This document shows positions 54,887-64,000 of a stretch of 64,000 nt of DNA, piece by piece. Position 1 is the first letter of the stretch; every line of letters begins with the position of its first letter. This stretch comes from Burkholderia vietnamiensis LMG 10929 (lineage in GTDB: Bacteria > Pseudomonadota > Gammaproteobacteria > Burkholderiales > Burkholderiaceae): NCBI RefSeq assembly GCF_000959445.1, contig NZ_CP009632.1, forward strand, positions 1,054,001-1,118,000, in the 5' to 3' direction. A program made the translations under genes and the position numbers. The notes beneath the pieces were generated by a model. That model was not told the DNA's origin. It did no database searches and saw only the letters and a list, made by a program, of their open reading frames with translations.

Positions 54887-56137
54887 TTACTGCTTTGCCA
54901 GTATTTTTTCGTATAGCGATTTATATTGGTTTGCCACGACCGAATATGAAAATTTCTCGACCGCAGACTTCCGCGCGTTCAATGAAAGCATCTTCATGAC
55001 CGTCTCGTCCGATAGGGCCCATCGGATCCCAGCCGCGAGATCCTCTGCGTCGTTTGGTCGGGCGAGCCATCCCGTTTTCCGATGTGAAACAATATCGGCC
55101 ACGCCGGTATTTGCAAATGCCACGACGGGCGTACCACACGCGTGTGCCTCAGAGGCCGTCTGCCCAAAGGCCTCTTGCCTTGATGGCACGACCATCAAGT
55201 CTGCGGCACTGTACAACGTTCGCAGGCTGACATCGTCACTCAAATGACCAAGCCAATGAACCGGAAAGCCGAATTCAGGCGCATTCCGAGGCGCGGCCTG
55301 ACCAAATACCAAGAGTTCGGTATCCCTCAGCTCACCGCGAAGCAAATTGAGTGCGCTAAACAGGAGATCGATCCCCTTACGCGGATCCTTCCCACCGCCC
55401 ATTGCACCAAATGCCAAGAGCTTCTTGTCACTCGGCAAGCCGAAAATGCTCTTTGCTACGCCGCGGTCAACGGGTCGCCATACGTCAGTATTCAGCGCGT
55501 TGGGAATAACGGTGACGGGCCATTCTTTCATAATGGGACTGTCGCTTACCCTTTCCGCTAACCATCGGGTCGTCGCTACGACATTGATGGGGCGCGTCCA
55601 CGCGCGGGATTTGCGCATCCAGGTCATCCGATTCGCGAAGGAGTATCGCTCATTACCGTGCTTCGTTTGATAGCCATCGGTATATCCGATACCATCCTGA
55701 AGATCCGGATAATGTTCTGAACCGCACATTGGCCATAGGTCCGGGAAACGCCATACGAGTGGCTTTCGGATGCGGCCGATGTCTTCGATAGACAAACAGT
55801 CCGCGCCCATCCAGTGGAAATTCAGCAGATCAAACGTCTCAATGCGTCGATCACGCGACAATCTTGACGGAAGCAAATTTACCGAATGCGGAATCAGCGA
55901 GGTGTCCGCTCCGAGCCATCGGGCAATGCGGCCGCCAACCGCTGGACGCCCGAATCGATCAAACCCTCTGGCGAGCGCCGTCTGAGAAAACGTGATGACT
56001 CGGTCGTCGTCGAGACCTTTATGGCGGCAGAGGAAGTAAGTATCCAGCCCAACATCGGCCTGCGCCCGGAAGCAGCGGTAGGAAGCGCGCGCAGCCCCAC
56101 CCGCCGAATCCGAATATGAAACGTGTAATATCTTCAA
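54887..56137 (-). CDS. GT4-type glycosyltransferase with TTG start
   Basis: 416 residues from TTG 56137, preceded by TTGGGAAA; the frame is open to 56248, but homology (KILHVSYSDSAGGAARASYR) begins directly after the TTG. WcaC-like features include NFHWMGADCLSIEDI, WRFPDLWPMCGSEHYP and FGAMGGGKDPRKGIDLLFSAL. The donor-site motif is RQEAFGQTASEAHACGTPVVAF. WcaC-like enzymes act in colanic-acid-type pathways, but the sugar is unassigned. It is separated from fcl by 212 bases, the largest gap within this transcript, and marks the start of the low-GC block. Confidence 0.87.
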   Translation of the reverse strand: MKILHVSYSDSAGGAARASYRCFRAQADVGLDTYFLCRHKGLDDDRVITFSQTALARGFDRFGRPAVGGRIARWLGADTSLIPHSVNLLPSRLSRDRRIETFDLLNFHWMGADCLSIEDIGRIRKPLVWRFPDLWPMCGSEHYPDLQDGIGYTDGYQTKHGNERYSFANRMTWMRKSRAWTRPINVVATTRWLAERVSDSPIMKEWPVTVIPNALNTDVWRPVDRGVAKSIFGLPSDKKLLAFGAMGGGKDPRKGIDLLFSALNLLRGELRDTELLVFGQAAPRNAPEFGFPVHWLGHLSDDVSLRTLYSAADLMVVPSRQEAFGQTASEAHACGTPVVAFANTGVADIVSHRKTGWLARPNDAEDLAAGIRWALSDETVMKMLSLNARKSAVEKFSYSVVANQYKSLYEKILAKQ

Positions 56138-56349
56138 GATAGTTTCCCAATACAAGTCACGAATCACCGCCTCGGACGCGGGTGAGTTTCCGCTGGGCAA
56201 CACTTGGAAGCGAGGCCTTACGGCCACGCCGATCGTGGCCGTCAGCACGCTGCATCGTCCTTATTACGGGGAATGCGATACCAGGAATACTCCAGTAATT
56301 AAGTTGAAGTAGACGACAAAATGCCAAAGCAATGCTCTCGAGCCCCCGC

Positions 56350-57300
56350 TCAAATTGCATGCATTACACGAACCTCGTCGCGCTGGAGGAATTCCTGATA
56401 CGTCGACGCCAACCCTTCACGCAACCCGATCTTTGCGCGCCAGCCGAGCTGCGCGAGCAGGCCGACGTCGAGCAATTTCTGAGGGGTGCCATCCGGCTTC
56501 GTGGTATCGAACTCGATACGTCCATTGAACCCAACCGCCTGCATCGCCTCGCGGGCGAGTTCTTCGATCGTGACGTCCGAACCGCATCCGACGTTGTACA
56601 AGCCCGACTCCAAACCGACCTCGAGAGCGAAGATCGTCGCATCAGCCATATCGTCCACATGCAGGAACTCGCGCCGCACGCGGCCGGTTCCCCATACGGT
56701 CAGGCTCTCGCGCCCCTCGACCTTTGCTTCGTGAGCCTTACGGAGCAGAGCAGGCAACACATGACTCGTCCGCAGATCGTAGTTGTCGTTCGGCCCATAA
56801 AGGTTCGTCGGCATCAGCGAAATGTATCGCGTCCCGTACTGTCGGTTATACGATTCGCAAAGCTTGATACCCGCGATCTTCGCGATAGCGTAGGGCTCAT
56901 TGGTCTTTTCCAGCGGGCCACTCAACAGGTACGCTTCCTTGATCGGCTGCGGGCAGTCGCGCGGATAGATGCACGATGAGCCGAGAAACACCAGACGCTG
57001 CACCCCTGATCGATACGCGGCATGAATGACGTTCGCCTCGATCATCAGGTTCAGGTACAGAAAGTCCGCCGGATAGGTATCGTTAGCCAAAATGCCGCCA
57101 ACCTTTGCGGCGGCCAGCACGACGACCTCGATTGCCTCTTTCCGGAAAAACTCCTCGACGGCGTTCTGATTCGTCAGATCCAGTTCCGAACGCCCGCGCG
57201 TGACGACATTGACATACCCCCTCGCGTCGAGATTCCGTACGACTGCCGAACCGACCATTCCACGGTGACCGGCGACGAAGATTCGAGTGTTCTTGTTCAT
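56350..57300 (-). CDS. fcl: GDP-L-fucose synthase
   Basis: 316 residues from ATG 57300; ATG 57309 overlaps the gmd stop. Epimerises and reduces GDP-4-keto-6-deoxy-D-mannose to GDP-L-fucose. Visible are [12 protein letters not shown] (cofactor), [18 protein letters not shown] (Ser) and the YxxxK in [24 protein letters not shown] is specific to the Fcl/WcaG group. Right after gmd on the same strand. Points to fucose (or a related 6-deoxyhexose) in the polymer. Confidence 0.96.
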   Translation of the reverse strand: MNKNTRIFVAGHRGMVGSAVVRNLDARGYVNVVTRGRSELDLTNQNAVEEFFRKEAIEVVVLAAAKVGGILANDTYPADFLYLNLMIEANVIHAAYRSGVQRLVFLGSSCIYPRDCPQPIKEAYLLSGPLEKTNEPYAIAKIAGIKLCESYNRQYGTRYISLMPTNLYGPNDNYDLRTSHVLPALLRKAHEAKVEGRESLTVWGTGRVRREFLHVDDMADATIFALEVGLESGLYNVGCGSDVTIEELAREAMQAVGFNGRIEFDTTKPDGTPQKLLDVGLLAQLGWRAKIGLREGLASTYQEFLQRDEVRVMHAI

Positions 57301-57305
57301 GGCGC

Positions 57306-58424
57306 TCACTCGTTGTATTCGAACGTCTTGAAACCCGCGAGAGTCACGAGGGCGTCGCGCTTCGCCACCTGATAGTCCGCGCGTACCATTTCGGTGACCA
57401 GCGACTCAAACGATGTCGTCGGCTTCCAGCCCAGCTTTTCATGTGCCTTGGTGGGGTCGCCCAACAGCGTCTCGACCTCGGTCGGGCGGAAATAGCGCGG
57501 ATCGACACGCACGATCACGGCGCCGGGCTTCACTTTTGCCTCCGAGCCTTCCACCTTGTCGACGATGCCGACCTCGTCAACGCCTTCGCCGTCGAATCTC
57601 ACGGTAATACCGAGCTCGGCAGCCGCCTGCTTGACGAAGTCCCGCACGCTGTACTGAACCCCCGTCGCGATAACGAAGTCTTCAGGTTGCTCTTGCTGCA
57701 GCATCAGCCACTGCATCTCGACGTAATCGCGCGCGTGGCCCCAGTCGCGCAGCGCCGACATGTTCCCGAGGTAAAGGCAGTCCTGCAGGCCGGCGGCAAT
57801 ACGTGCGATGGCGCGCGTGATCTTGCGCGTCACGAAGGTCTCGCCACGCACCGGCGATTCATGATTGAACAGGATGCCGTTGCACGCGTAGATTCCATAT
57901 GCCTCGCGGTAGTTGACGGTGATCCAGTACGCATACATCTTCGCGACCGCATACGGGCTGCGCGGGTAGAACGGCGTCGTCTCCTTCTGCGGAATCTCCT
58001 GCACGAGACCGTAAAGCTCCGACGTCGACGCCTGGTAAAAGCGCGTCTTCTTCTCGAGCCCGAGAATCCGGATCGCCTCCAGGATACGAAGCGCGCCGAT
58101 ACCGTCCGCGTTCGCCGTGTATTCCGGTTCCTCGAACGACACGGCAACGTGACTCTGCGCCGCGAGGTTGTAAATCTCGTCAGGCTGCACACGCTGGATG
58201 ATGCGCACGAGGCTCGTCGAATCGGTCAGGTCGCCGTGATGGAGCACGAAGCGCCGGTCCGACACGTGAGGATCTTGATAGAGATGATCGATGCGGTCGG
58301 TATTGAACAGAGAGGCACGGCGCTTGATGCCATGCACCTCGTAACCCTTGTTAAGCAGCAGCTCTGCGAGGTATGAGCCGTCCTGCCCCGTTACGCCGGT
58401 AATCAAAGCAACTTTACGATTCAT
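57306..58424 (-). CDS. gmd: GDP-mannose 4,6-dehydratase
   Basis: 372 residues. Converts GDP-mannose to GDP-4-keto-6-deoxy-mannose. The N-terminus has [26 protein letters not shown] and the YxxxK in [12 protein letters not shown] are the Gmd hallmarks; [23 protein letters not shown] is the typical C-terminal block. AGGAG lies before ATG 58424. It follows wzc by 64 bases and is tightly linked to fcl. Confidence 0.97.
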   Translation of the reverse strand: MNRKVALITGVTGQDGSYLAELLLNKGYEVHGIKRRASLFNTDRIDHLYQDPHVSDRRFVLHHGDLTDSTSLVRIIQRVQPDEIYNLAAQSHVAVSFEEPEYTANADGIGALRILEAIRILGLEKKTRFYQASTSELYGLVQEIPQKETTPFYPRSPYAVAKMYAYWITVNYREAYGIYACNGILFNHESPVRGETFVTRKITRAIARIAAGLQDCLYLGNMSALRDWGHARDYVEMQWLMLQQEQPEDFVIATGVQYSVRDFVKQAAAELGITVRFDGEGVDEVGIVDKVEGSEAKVKPGAVIVRVDPRYFRPTEVETLLGDPTKAHEKLGWKPTTSFESLVTEMVRADYQVAKRDALVTLAGFKTFEYNE

Positions 58425-58488
58425 GATTCGATGCTCCTAAATGGACGTGCCCTGTGTGTCGATTGCAAAAACACATTCGCGATGTTGT

Positions 58489-60702
58489 TCACTCTGAAAC
58501 GCTTTCGTATCCGTAGTAACCGGAGTAATAGCTGCCGTAACCGAATCGATGCCGCGGTACGTCCGTCAGCAACGCCCCCTTCAGGGCTGCGCCGCCGCCG
58601 CGCAGGCGGTTCGCGCATTCGACGAGCTCCGCCCGCGGGTGCTGTCCATGCCGGACGACGAGCAGCGTCGCTCCCGCATATCGGCCGATCACCGTGGAGT
58701 CGGTGACGGCAAGCACCGGCGGCGTGTCGATGATCACGACGTCGTAGCGCCGCGACACTTCATCGAGAAGCCTCTTGAACTGGTCGCTCAGCAGTAGCTC
58801 TGCGGGATTCGGCGGCAGCGATCCCTTCGGAAGCAGGTCGACACCGGTGACGACGTCGCGCTGAATCGCGTCGTCGAGGTTGAATCCCGTGATGACGTCG
58901 GATAGGCCGGGTTGCTTGGACACGCCAAGATACGAATGAACGTTGCCGCGGCGCATGTCCGCATCGATCAGCAGTACGCGCGTACCGCTGCTCGCGATAA
59001 CGGCCGACAGGTTCACGGACACGAACGACTTCCCGACATCCGGCCGAGGGCCGGTAATCACGATCACGTTATTGGTGGAATCGAGCAGGCCAAACTGCAA
59101 CGCCGTTCTCAAGCTACGAATGCCCTCGGTAGCGAGATCCTCGGTCTCGAGCGCTGCCAGCACATGCGGGCCTGGCAGCCCTCGATCCATCGCCTGCTGC
59201 AGGTTGATCTGCGCCTGGCTATGAGGAATCGTGGCGTAGACCGGCAGATCGATCGCCTTCTCGATTTCATCGCTGTGCTTCAGCCCGCCAAACAACGCGT
59301 GCTTCGCAAACGCCGTCACGGTACCGATCACGAGCCCGAACAACGCGGCCAACACGATGATGAGCGGCCGTTTCGGCTTCACCGGCTCGTCGGCAGCCAC
59401 TGCGAAGTCCACGACACGGACATTGCCGACCTGGCCTGCCTTGACGATGCGCAGCTGTTGCGCGTTATCGAGCAGGCTGGTGTAAAGCTCCGTATTCACG
59501 CGCACGTCCCGCAACAGGCGCAATGCAGATTGCTCGGTATCCGGCAGCGTCAGCACGCGCTTGTTCAACTGCTCCTGCTGCGCATTGAGAGCCGCGATTT
59601 GCGCGGTCAGTGCCGCGACCGCCGGATGTTCGCCCGTGAAGCGTTGCGCCATCTCGACACGCTGCTGCTCGAGATCGACGAGCTTCGTCTTGCCTTCGAC
59701 GATCTGCTGGAGCAGAAGACGGCTTTCCTCGGTCAGATCGACGGTGCCCTTCTGGTTGCGAAATGCGTTGTATCGGTCTTCCGACTGGTCCAGTTGCTTG
59801 CGCAACTGCGGCAATTGCTGTTCGAGGAACGCAAGCGTGTGTTCCGCCTCGGCCGATTTCCGGTCGATGTTCTGCTGGACGTACGTGGATGCGAGCGTAT
59901 TGAGGATCGCTGCAGTGCGAACGCTGTCCGAGCCATCCAGAGATGCGCCGATCACACCGGATTGCTTCGTCTTTTCGGCGATGACGAGCGCGTCCTGCAG
60001 ACGTTTGATGGTTGCCTGTGTCGACGCGCGGGTGAGAACGAAATCCGTGTTCGGCCGCGCGCGAAGGTGCGCAACGACGAGTTCCACCGGACCGTACTGG
60101 TCCGCACCGCGTGCAAGCTGGCCGACGGTGCCCTTCAGGACGACATCGCCTTCCGGATTGACGAGCTCGTAATGGCTGTCGTCACGGGCAACGAGCTGAT
60201 ACTTGGCGTCATAGCGATCTTTCGGCACCTCGAACCGCGTGACTTCGATCTTCTCGCCGCCCCACGCGAAGCGCGTCATCCCGAACCATGGAGTCGCCAG
60301 TTTCTGGCTGCCCGCGATGCGCGCCGCCAAGCCTCCGATCACCGGAAAATAGCGCGGCTGCGCCGAGATATCGAGGTGCAATGCTTCGACTGTGTGACCG
60401 ACCACGAGGCGCGATCGAATCAGCTCGATCTCCGCGTCAGCGGTCTGCTTCGTATCGAAGATCGAGGCAAGCTCGCCCAATGCGTTCTGCGTCGAATTGG
60501 CACTGTCCTCGACCTGAATCATCACGTCGGCCCGATAGGCCGGCTTCGCGACGAACGCGTATACCGTGCCGAGCAGAAGGATGAATGCGGCAATCGCGAA
60601 GATGAGTTTCCAGTTCTCGGCGACGACCGCGACATAGTCGGACAGGTGAATCTCGTCACCGTCTTGCATGTCGATGATTCTCGATTTATTTACGGATTCC
60701 AT
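58489..60702 (-). CDS. wzc: Bacterial tyrosine autokinase / chain-length protein Wzc (BceF-like)
   Basis: 737 residues. Two membrane helices (about 33-53 and 440-460) flank the periplasmic Wzz domain with a coiled-coil (LEQQLPQLRKQLDQSEDRYN). The cytoplasmic BY-kinase domain has Walker A TGPRPDVGKSF, Walker A-prime LLIDADMRRG and Walker B VVIIDTPPVL. The tyrosine-rich tail (YGSYYSGYYGYE) is the autophosphorylation cluster. Phosphorylation and Wzb-mediated dephosphorylation cycle controls polymer length and export through Wza. ATG 60702 overlaps nothing and lies 2 bases after the wzb stop; the frame extends into wzb without homology. Confidence 0.96.
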   Translation of the reverse strand: MESVNKSRIIDMQDGDEIHLSDYVAVVAENWKLIFAIAAFILLLGTVYAFVAKPAYRADVMIQVEDSANSTQNALGELASIFDTKQTADAEIELIRSRLVVGHTVEALHLDISAQPRYFPVIGGLAARIAGSQKLATPWFGMTRFAWGGEKIEVTRFEVPKDRYDAKYQLVARDDSHYELVNPEGDVVLKGTVGQLARGADQYGPVELVVAHLRARPNTDFVLTRASTQATIKRLQDALVIAEKTKQSGVIGASLDGSDSVRTAAILNTLASTYVQQNIDRKSAEAEHTLAFLEQQLPQLRKQLDQSEDRYNAFRNQKGTVDLTEESRLLLQQIVEGKTKLVDLEQQRVEMAQRFTGEHPAVAALTAQIAALNAQQEQLNKRVLTLPDTEQSALRLLRDVRVNTELYTSLLDNAQQLRIVKAGQVGNVRVVDFAVAADEPVKPKRPLIIVLAALFGLVIGTVTAFAKHALFGGLKHSDEIEKAIDLPVYATIPHSQAQINLQQAMDRGLPGPHVLAALETEDLATEGIRSLRTALQFGLLDSTNNVIVITGPRPDVGKSFVSVNLSAVIASSGTRVLLIDADMRRGNVHSYLGVSKQPGLSDVITGFNLDDAIQRDVVTGVDLLPKGSLPPNPAELLLSDQFKRLLDEVSRRYDVVIIDTPPVLAVTDSTVIGRYAGATLLVVRHGQHPRAELVECANRLRGGGAALKGALLTDVPRHRFGYGSYYSGYYGYESVSE

Positions 60703-60704
60703 AG

Positions 60705-61145
60705 TCAATTCTTGATCCGATTCACTTTGTCGACCCAGCGCTTCATGCTCTGGTCGATTTGCGTCAGAGCCAGCTCGAATGCCGGTCGCCCGCGCCGATA
60801 AGGATCGATGACATCGATCTGTTCGAATTCGCCAAGCCGGAATACACGCCCTTTCGCGAACGGATAGCCGGCTTCGATTCTTTTGCGCTGGCTCTGCGTC
60901 ATCGTGAGAATCAGGTCGGCCGATCGCATGTGTTCGAGATTCAGATCGACGGCAATGTGCTGTCCAAGGTCGATGCCGCGCTCGGCCATCAATTCGACGG
61001 CGAGCGGATCGGCACGCCGGCCCGCGAGCGCCGAACATCCCGCGGATCTGATCCGGGCCGCCGGCAATGCGCGCGCCAGCAACGCCTCCGCCATCGGGCT
61101 GCGGCAGATGTTGCCTTCACACACAACCAGGATGGTGTCGATCAT
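60705..61145 (-). CDS. wzb: Low-molecular-weight protein-tyrosine phosphatase Wzb (BceD-like)
   Basis: 146 residues. The P-loop is C9-E-G-N-I-C-R15-S, and the general acid is in DVIDPYRRG. It dephosphorylates Wzc. Its start overlaps the wza stop (ATGA), and wzc follows immediately, so wza-wzb-wzc are coupled. Confidence 0.95.
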   Translation of the reverse strand: MIDTILVVCEGNICRSPMAEALLARALPAARIRSAGCSALAGRRADPLAVELMAERGIDLGQHIAVDLNLEHMRSADLILTMTQSQRKRIEAGYPFAKGRVFRLGEFEQIDVIDPYRRGRPAFELALTQIDQSMKRWVDKVNRIKN

Positions 61146-62314
61146 TTGGTCAGCACCGCGCCGGTCAGACCTGCGTTGATCGCGGGCAGCAACAGGCTCA
61201 GTACGCGGCTGAAACGCACGAGCGCGTTGCCGTCCACATACACGACGTCCTTTGGCTGCAGCTCGAACTGGTTTGCCAGCACCATCGAAACCGGCGAGTG
61301 AGCGTTCAGATGAAAAACCTGCGGCTTCGCTTCCGACGCACCGCGTATCACGTACAGTTGCGCGGCATCGGCACTCGCGCTATTCACGCTACCGGCCTGC
61401 GAGAGTGCATCGCTCAACGTCAGGCGTCCGTTCCGCAACGGCAATGCCGTAATAGGCTTGCTGACTTCACCCATCACGAACGCGCCGTTGTCCTCGCGCG
61501 AAACGACGCGCAGCAGATCGCCGTTCCGAAGCAGGATCTTCGAAGGATTGACGTTGCGGTCGAGCATCCGCGTGAGGTCGATACGGTACGACTTGCCATT
61601 TCGCACGACGACCATCCGGCTCTGATCGGCCGTCGGGCTGAATCCGCCCGCGCGGTTGATCGCCTCGTTCAACGTCATCGGGACATCGTTGACCGGGATG
61701 ACGCCCGGTGTATGCACTTCCCCGTCCACATACACCTGCTTTGCACGAAACGAGGAAACGCGCACCGTAACCTGGGGCTTCACGAACACCCGTTGCAACG
61801 CGGCCTGAACGACACGTTGCGCCTGGTCGATACGCATACCGGCGACATGGACGCTGCCGGCATACGGTATTTGCACGTTGCCGTTGTCGTCGATGACGAA
61901 CCCCTGTACAGGGTCGTACGGCCGCGAATTCGTCGAAGTCTGTGTACCCTGCGCAGCTGCAAGTTCCGGGTGGTCCCAGACGGTGATCTGCAATACGTCG
62001 CCCACGCCGAGCGTGTACGGCTCCGGTTTGCCTACCAGGTCGTTGAGCTGCGATTCGCCGAGCCGCTGCGCTGCCTCACGCATCTCCTGAATCAACGCCA
62101 TGTTGATATCGGTGATCGGAATCTGCAGGTTCTGCTGCGAAGTACTTTCATCGCCGCCTGTAACCGGCAATGTCGCTTGCGACGACATGCGCATGCCCGG
62201 CGCCACCGAGCATGCCGACAGTGCCGCGCTCATCGCCGCGCCGATCACGATTCGTGTGCCAAGACGGCGGATTTCCGTCGCCCTGGCCTCGCGCCGATCC
62301 AAAATACATCTCAT
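61142..62314 (-). CDS. wza: Outer-membrane polysaccharide export lipoprotein Wza (BceE-like)
   Basis: 390 residues. The N-terminus has a signal with lipobox LSAC (Cys about residue 35). The polysaccharide export domain begins with [19 protein letters not shown], and two SLBB-type segments follow, including [21 protein letters not shown] and [11 protein letters not shown]. The C-terminal helix ([18 protein letters not shown]) forms the outer-membrane ring in Wza. It starts after the priming-transferase gene (57-base gap) and overlaps wzb by four bases. Confidence 0.95.
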   Translation of the reverse strand: MRCILDRREARATEIRRLGTRIVIGAAMSAALSACSVAPGMRMSSQATLPVTGGDESTSQQNLQIPITDINMALIQEMREAAQRLGESQLNDLVGKPEPYTLGVGDVLQITVWDHPELAAAQGTQTSTNSRPYDPVQGFVIDDNGNVQIPYAGSVHVAGMRIDQAQRVVQAALQRVFVKPQVTVRVSSFRAKQVYVDGEVHTPGVIPVNDVPMTLNEAINRAGGFSPTADQSRMVVVRNGKSYRIDLTRMLDRNVNPSKILLRNGDLLRVVSREDNGAFVMGEVSKPITALPLRNGRLTLSDALSQAGSVNSASADAAQLYVIRGASEAKPQVFHLNAHSPVSMVLANQFELQPKDVVYVDGNALVRFSRVLSLLLPAINAGLTGAVLTK

Positions 62315-62370
62315 CTCGTGTTCCCCGGTTTATGTTTAGAGATGCGACAAATCACGACTTCCACCACCGC

Positions 62371-63750
62371 TCAATAAGCATTCGCATTGACCAACCCCTT
62401 CGCCACCGTCGCCAACACGATCCGCATATCCAGCGCGAACGACCAGTTCCGCAGGTAATAAAGGTCGTACTCCACCCGCTTCTGCATCTTCTCGAGCCGA
62501 TCGGTTTCCCCGCGATACCCGTTCACCTGTGCCCATCCGGTGATGCCGGGCTTGATCCGATAGCGATGGATGTAGCCGTCGACGACCTTCTGATACAGCC
62601 GGTCGTGCTCGATCGCGTGCGGCCGCGGCCCGACCACCGACATCTCGCCGCGCAGCACGTTGAGGAATTGCGGCAACTCGTCGAGACTGGTCTTTCTGAG
62701 GAAGCGCCCCACCCGCGTGATGCGCGAATCGGTCTTCGTCGCCTGCGTGACCACGCCGGCCTGCTCGACGTGCACGCGCATCGTCCTGAACTTGAGGATC
62801 TGGAACTCTCGTCCATCGGCCCCCTTGCGGTACTGCTTGAAGAACACCGGCCCGCGCGACGACAACTTCACCGCGATCGCGATCACGACCATCACCGGCA
62901 GCAGCCCGATCAATGCAACGGCTGCGAACAGGCGATCGAACAGTTCCTTCTTCCACATCGCGTGGCGCGGCATCGGCGATGCCACGAGATTGATCGCCGG
63001 CGCACCCATGAGGTCGACCATCTCGCCGTCGAACAGCGCGACGCTGCGCACGTCGGGAATGAAACGGATGTTCACCAGGTCGTCGCCGAACGCATTGACG
63101 AACCGCAGGATCGTCGCCTCCTCCGACAAGGGCAGCGCCAGCCAGATTTCCTGCACACCGGTCTCGCGCACGAACTTCGCGAACTCGTCGAGCTCCGTGA
63201 ATACCGGCACTCGAGGCGAAACACCCGCGACGACCGGCTGCAGATCGAACACCGCAGCCGGGCGAAACCCGCTCGCCGGCGACTCCTCGATGTTGCGAAT
63301 CACCTGCTGGCAATGCTGCGCATGCCCCACCACGGCAACACGACGCAGGTTGATGCCCGCGTGGCGGACGCTGCGCAGGAACAGATGCGTGCCGATGCGC
63401 GACGCGATCAACGCACTCCCGGTCATCGCGGTCCAGTAGACGAACCACAACCGCGAGATCACGTCCGATCGATGCAGCGAGAACATCAGCACGATGCCGC
63501 ACGCCTGCACGGCGAACCACGCGAGCGAGATCTTTCCGCTCAGCCTGAGCATCGAGCGCCCACGCCACGATTCATACACGCCGAACGCCGGAAACAGCAC
63601 GAGTGCAAAGGCGATCGAGAACGTCACCAGCGCGCTGTCGAAGTGCGATTCAGAAACCGTCTGATAGCGAAATTGCGACGCCAGCAACGAGCCGGCGACG
63701 ATCACCGCGATATCGACGAGTCGAGCCATCATTCCTTGCAGACCGAACAT
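62371..63750 (-). CDS. Undecaprenyl-phosphate sugar-1-phosphate transferase, WcaJ/BceB-like
   Basis: 459 residues. Four N-terminal membrane helices, a CoA-binding-like domain (about 130-250, AVVGHAQHCQQVIRN) and a further helix precede the catalytic domain. The catalytic domain has SSRGPVFFKQYRKG, FQILKFRTM and TSLDELPQFLNVLRGEMSVVGPRPHA, the phospho-glycosyltransferase signature. Relatives transfer glucose-1-phosphate to undecaprenyl phosphate as the first committed step (WcaJ, BceB). It is followed by wza. The donor is inferred as UDP-glucose from family membership and from galU in the locus. Confidence 0.95.
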   Translation of the reverse strand: MFGLQGMMARLVDIAVIVAGSLLASQFRYQTVSESHFDSALVTFSIAFALVLFPAFGVYESWRGRSMLRLSGKISLAWFAVQACGIVLMFSLHRSDVISRLWFVYWTAMTGSALIASRIGTHLFLRSVRHAGINLRRVAVVGHAQHCQQVIRNIEESPASGFRPAAVFDLQPVVAGVSPRVPVFTELDEFAKFVRETGVQEIWLALPLSEEATILRFVNAFGDDLVNIRFIPDVRSVALFDGEMVDLMGAPAINLVASPMPRHAMWKKELFDRLFAAVALIGLLPVMVVIAIAVKLSSRGPVFFKQYRKGADGREFQILKFRTMRVHVEQAGVVTQATKTDSRITRVGRFLRKTSLDELPQFLNVLRGEMSVVGPRPHAIEHDRLYQKVVDGYIHRYRIKPGITGWAQVNGYRGETDRLEKMQKRVEYDLYYLRNWSFALDMRIVLATVAKGLVNANAY

Positions 63751-63795
63751 TTCAATCTCCCGTCTGATGTCAACGAATACAGCCGAATCGGCGCA

Positions 63796-64000
63796 TCACG
63801 CACGCCCATACGTGTCATCGAACCGTACGATGTCGTCTTCGCCAAGATACGATCCCGATTGCACTTCGATGAGCTCGAGCGGCAACTTGCCCGGGTTCTC
63901 GAGCCGATGTGTCACGCCCAGCGGAATGAACGTGGACTGGTTCTCGCCGAGCATGAATTGCTCGTCGCCGCGCGTGACGAGCGCAGTCCCACTCACGACG
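63796..64000 (-). CDS. C-terminal part of bifunctional mannose-6-phosphate isomerase / GDP-mannose pyrophosphorylase (BceA/ManC type)
   Basis: Only the last 68 or so residues are inside the window; the gene enters from the right edge on the minus strand. [36 protein letters not shown] and [18 protein letters not shown] are the conserved cupin end of type II phosphomannose isomerases (AlgA, ManC, BceA). It would start the exopolysaccharide transcript by making GDP-mannose for Gmd. The N-terminal guanylyltransferase domain is expected outside the window. Confidence 0.9.
   Translation of the reverse strand, partial: VVSGTALVTRGDEQFMLGENQSTFIPLGVTHRLENPGKLPLELIEVQSGSYLGEDDIVRFDDTYGRA

Overview
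The window looks like Burkholderia sensu stricto (cepacia-complex-like). Most of it is very GC-rich. It carries a trimeric autotransporter locus with an adjoining OmpA lipoprotein and two-component genes, a bcsDPQABC cellulose operon, and an exopolysaccharide locus that starts from a BceA/BceB-type pair. Such mixtures of accessory loci are common on Burkholderia secondary replicons, but the replicon is an inference. I saw no rRNA, tRNA, CRISPR array or intact insertion sequence.

Layout. 1-5005 (-): a double-length UvrA paralogue, cut by the left edge, with a LexA box lying inside its promoter. 5467-16697: an OmpR-type response regulator, a YadA-like trimeric autotransporter, a BamE/OmpA lipoprotein, a NYN-domain protein, a histidine kinase that has lost its CHASE2 sensor, and a degenerate EAL protein. 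16766-26097: a compact, unrecognised polyketide cluster. One arm runs leftward (SDR, crotonyl-CoA carboxylase/reductase, KS-AT-ACP-TE synthase, free ACP, KAS III) and a divergent arm holds a triple-CMD protein and a MaoC hydratase. 26233-28087: an H-NS-family protein and a phosphomannomutase/phosphoglucomutase. 28633-40485 (-): the cellulose operon without bcsZ, preceded by two small FlhD-like genes. 40834-45291 (+): galU, a PAP2 phosphatase, a WcaI-like glycosyltransferase and ugd. 45889-64000 (-): manC/BceA end, WcaJ-type priming transferase, wza, wzb, wzc, gmd, fcl, glycosyltransferases, wzy, acetyltransferase, wzx, a GH39-like secreted hydrolase and a small secreted protein.

How they work together. 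ManB-type mutase, ManC, Gmd and Fcl make GDP-mannose and GDP-fucose. GalU and Ugd make UDP-glucose and UDP-glucuronate. The WcaJ-type enzyme primes the lipid carrier, the transferases build the repeat unit, Wzx/Wzy flip and polymerise it, and Wza/Wzb/Wzc export it. This resembles a colanic-acid-type polymer. The transferase/wzx/wzy core (about 45.3-56.3 kb) is clearly lower in GC than its flanks, as expected for an exchangeable cassette. UDP-glucose from GalU also feeds cellulose synthesis. The polyketide arm carries every step needed to make its own C4 extender: condensation, ketoreduction, dehydration and reductive carboxylation.
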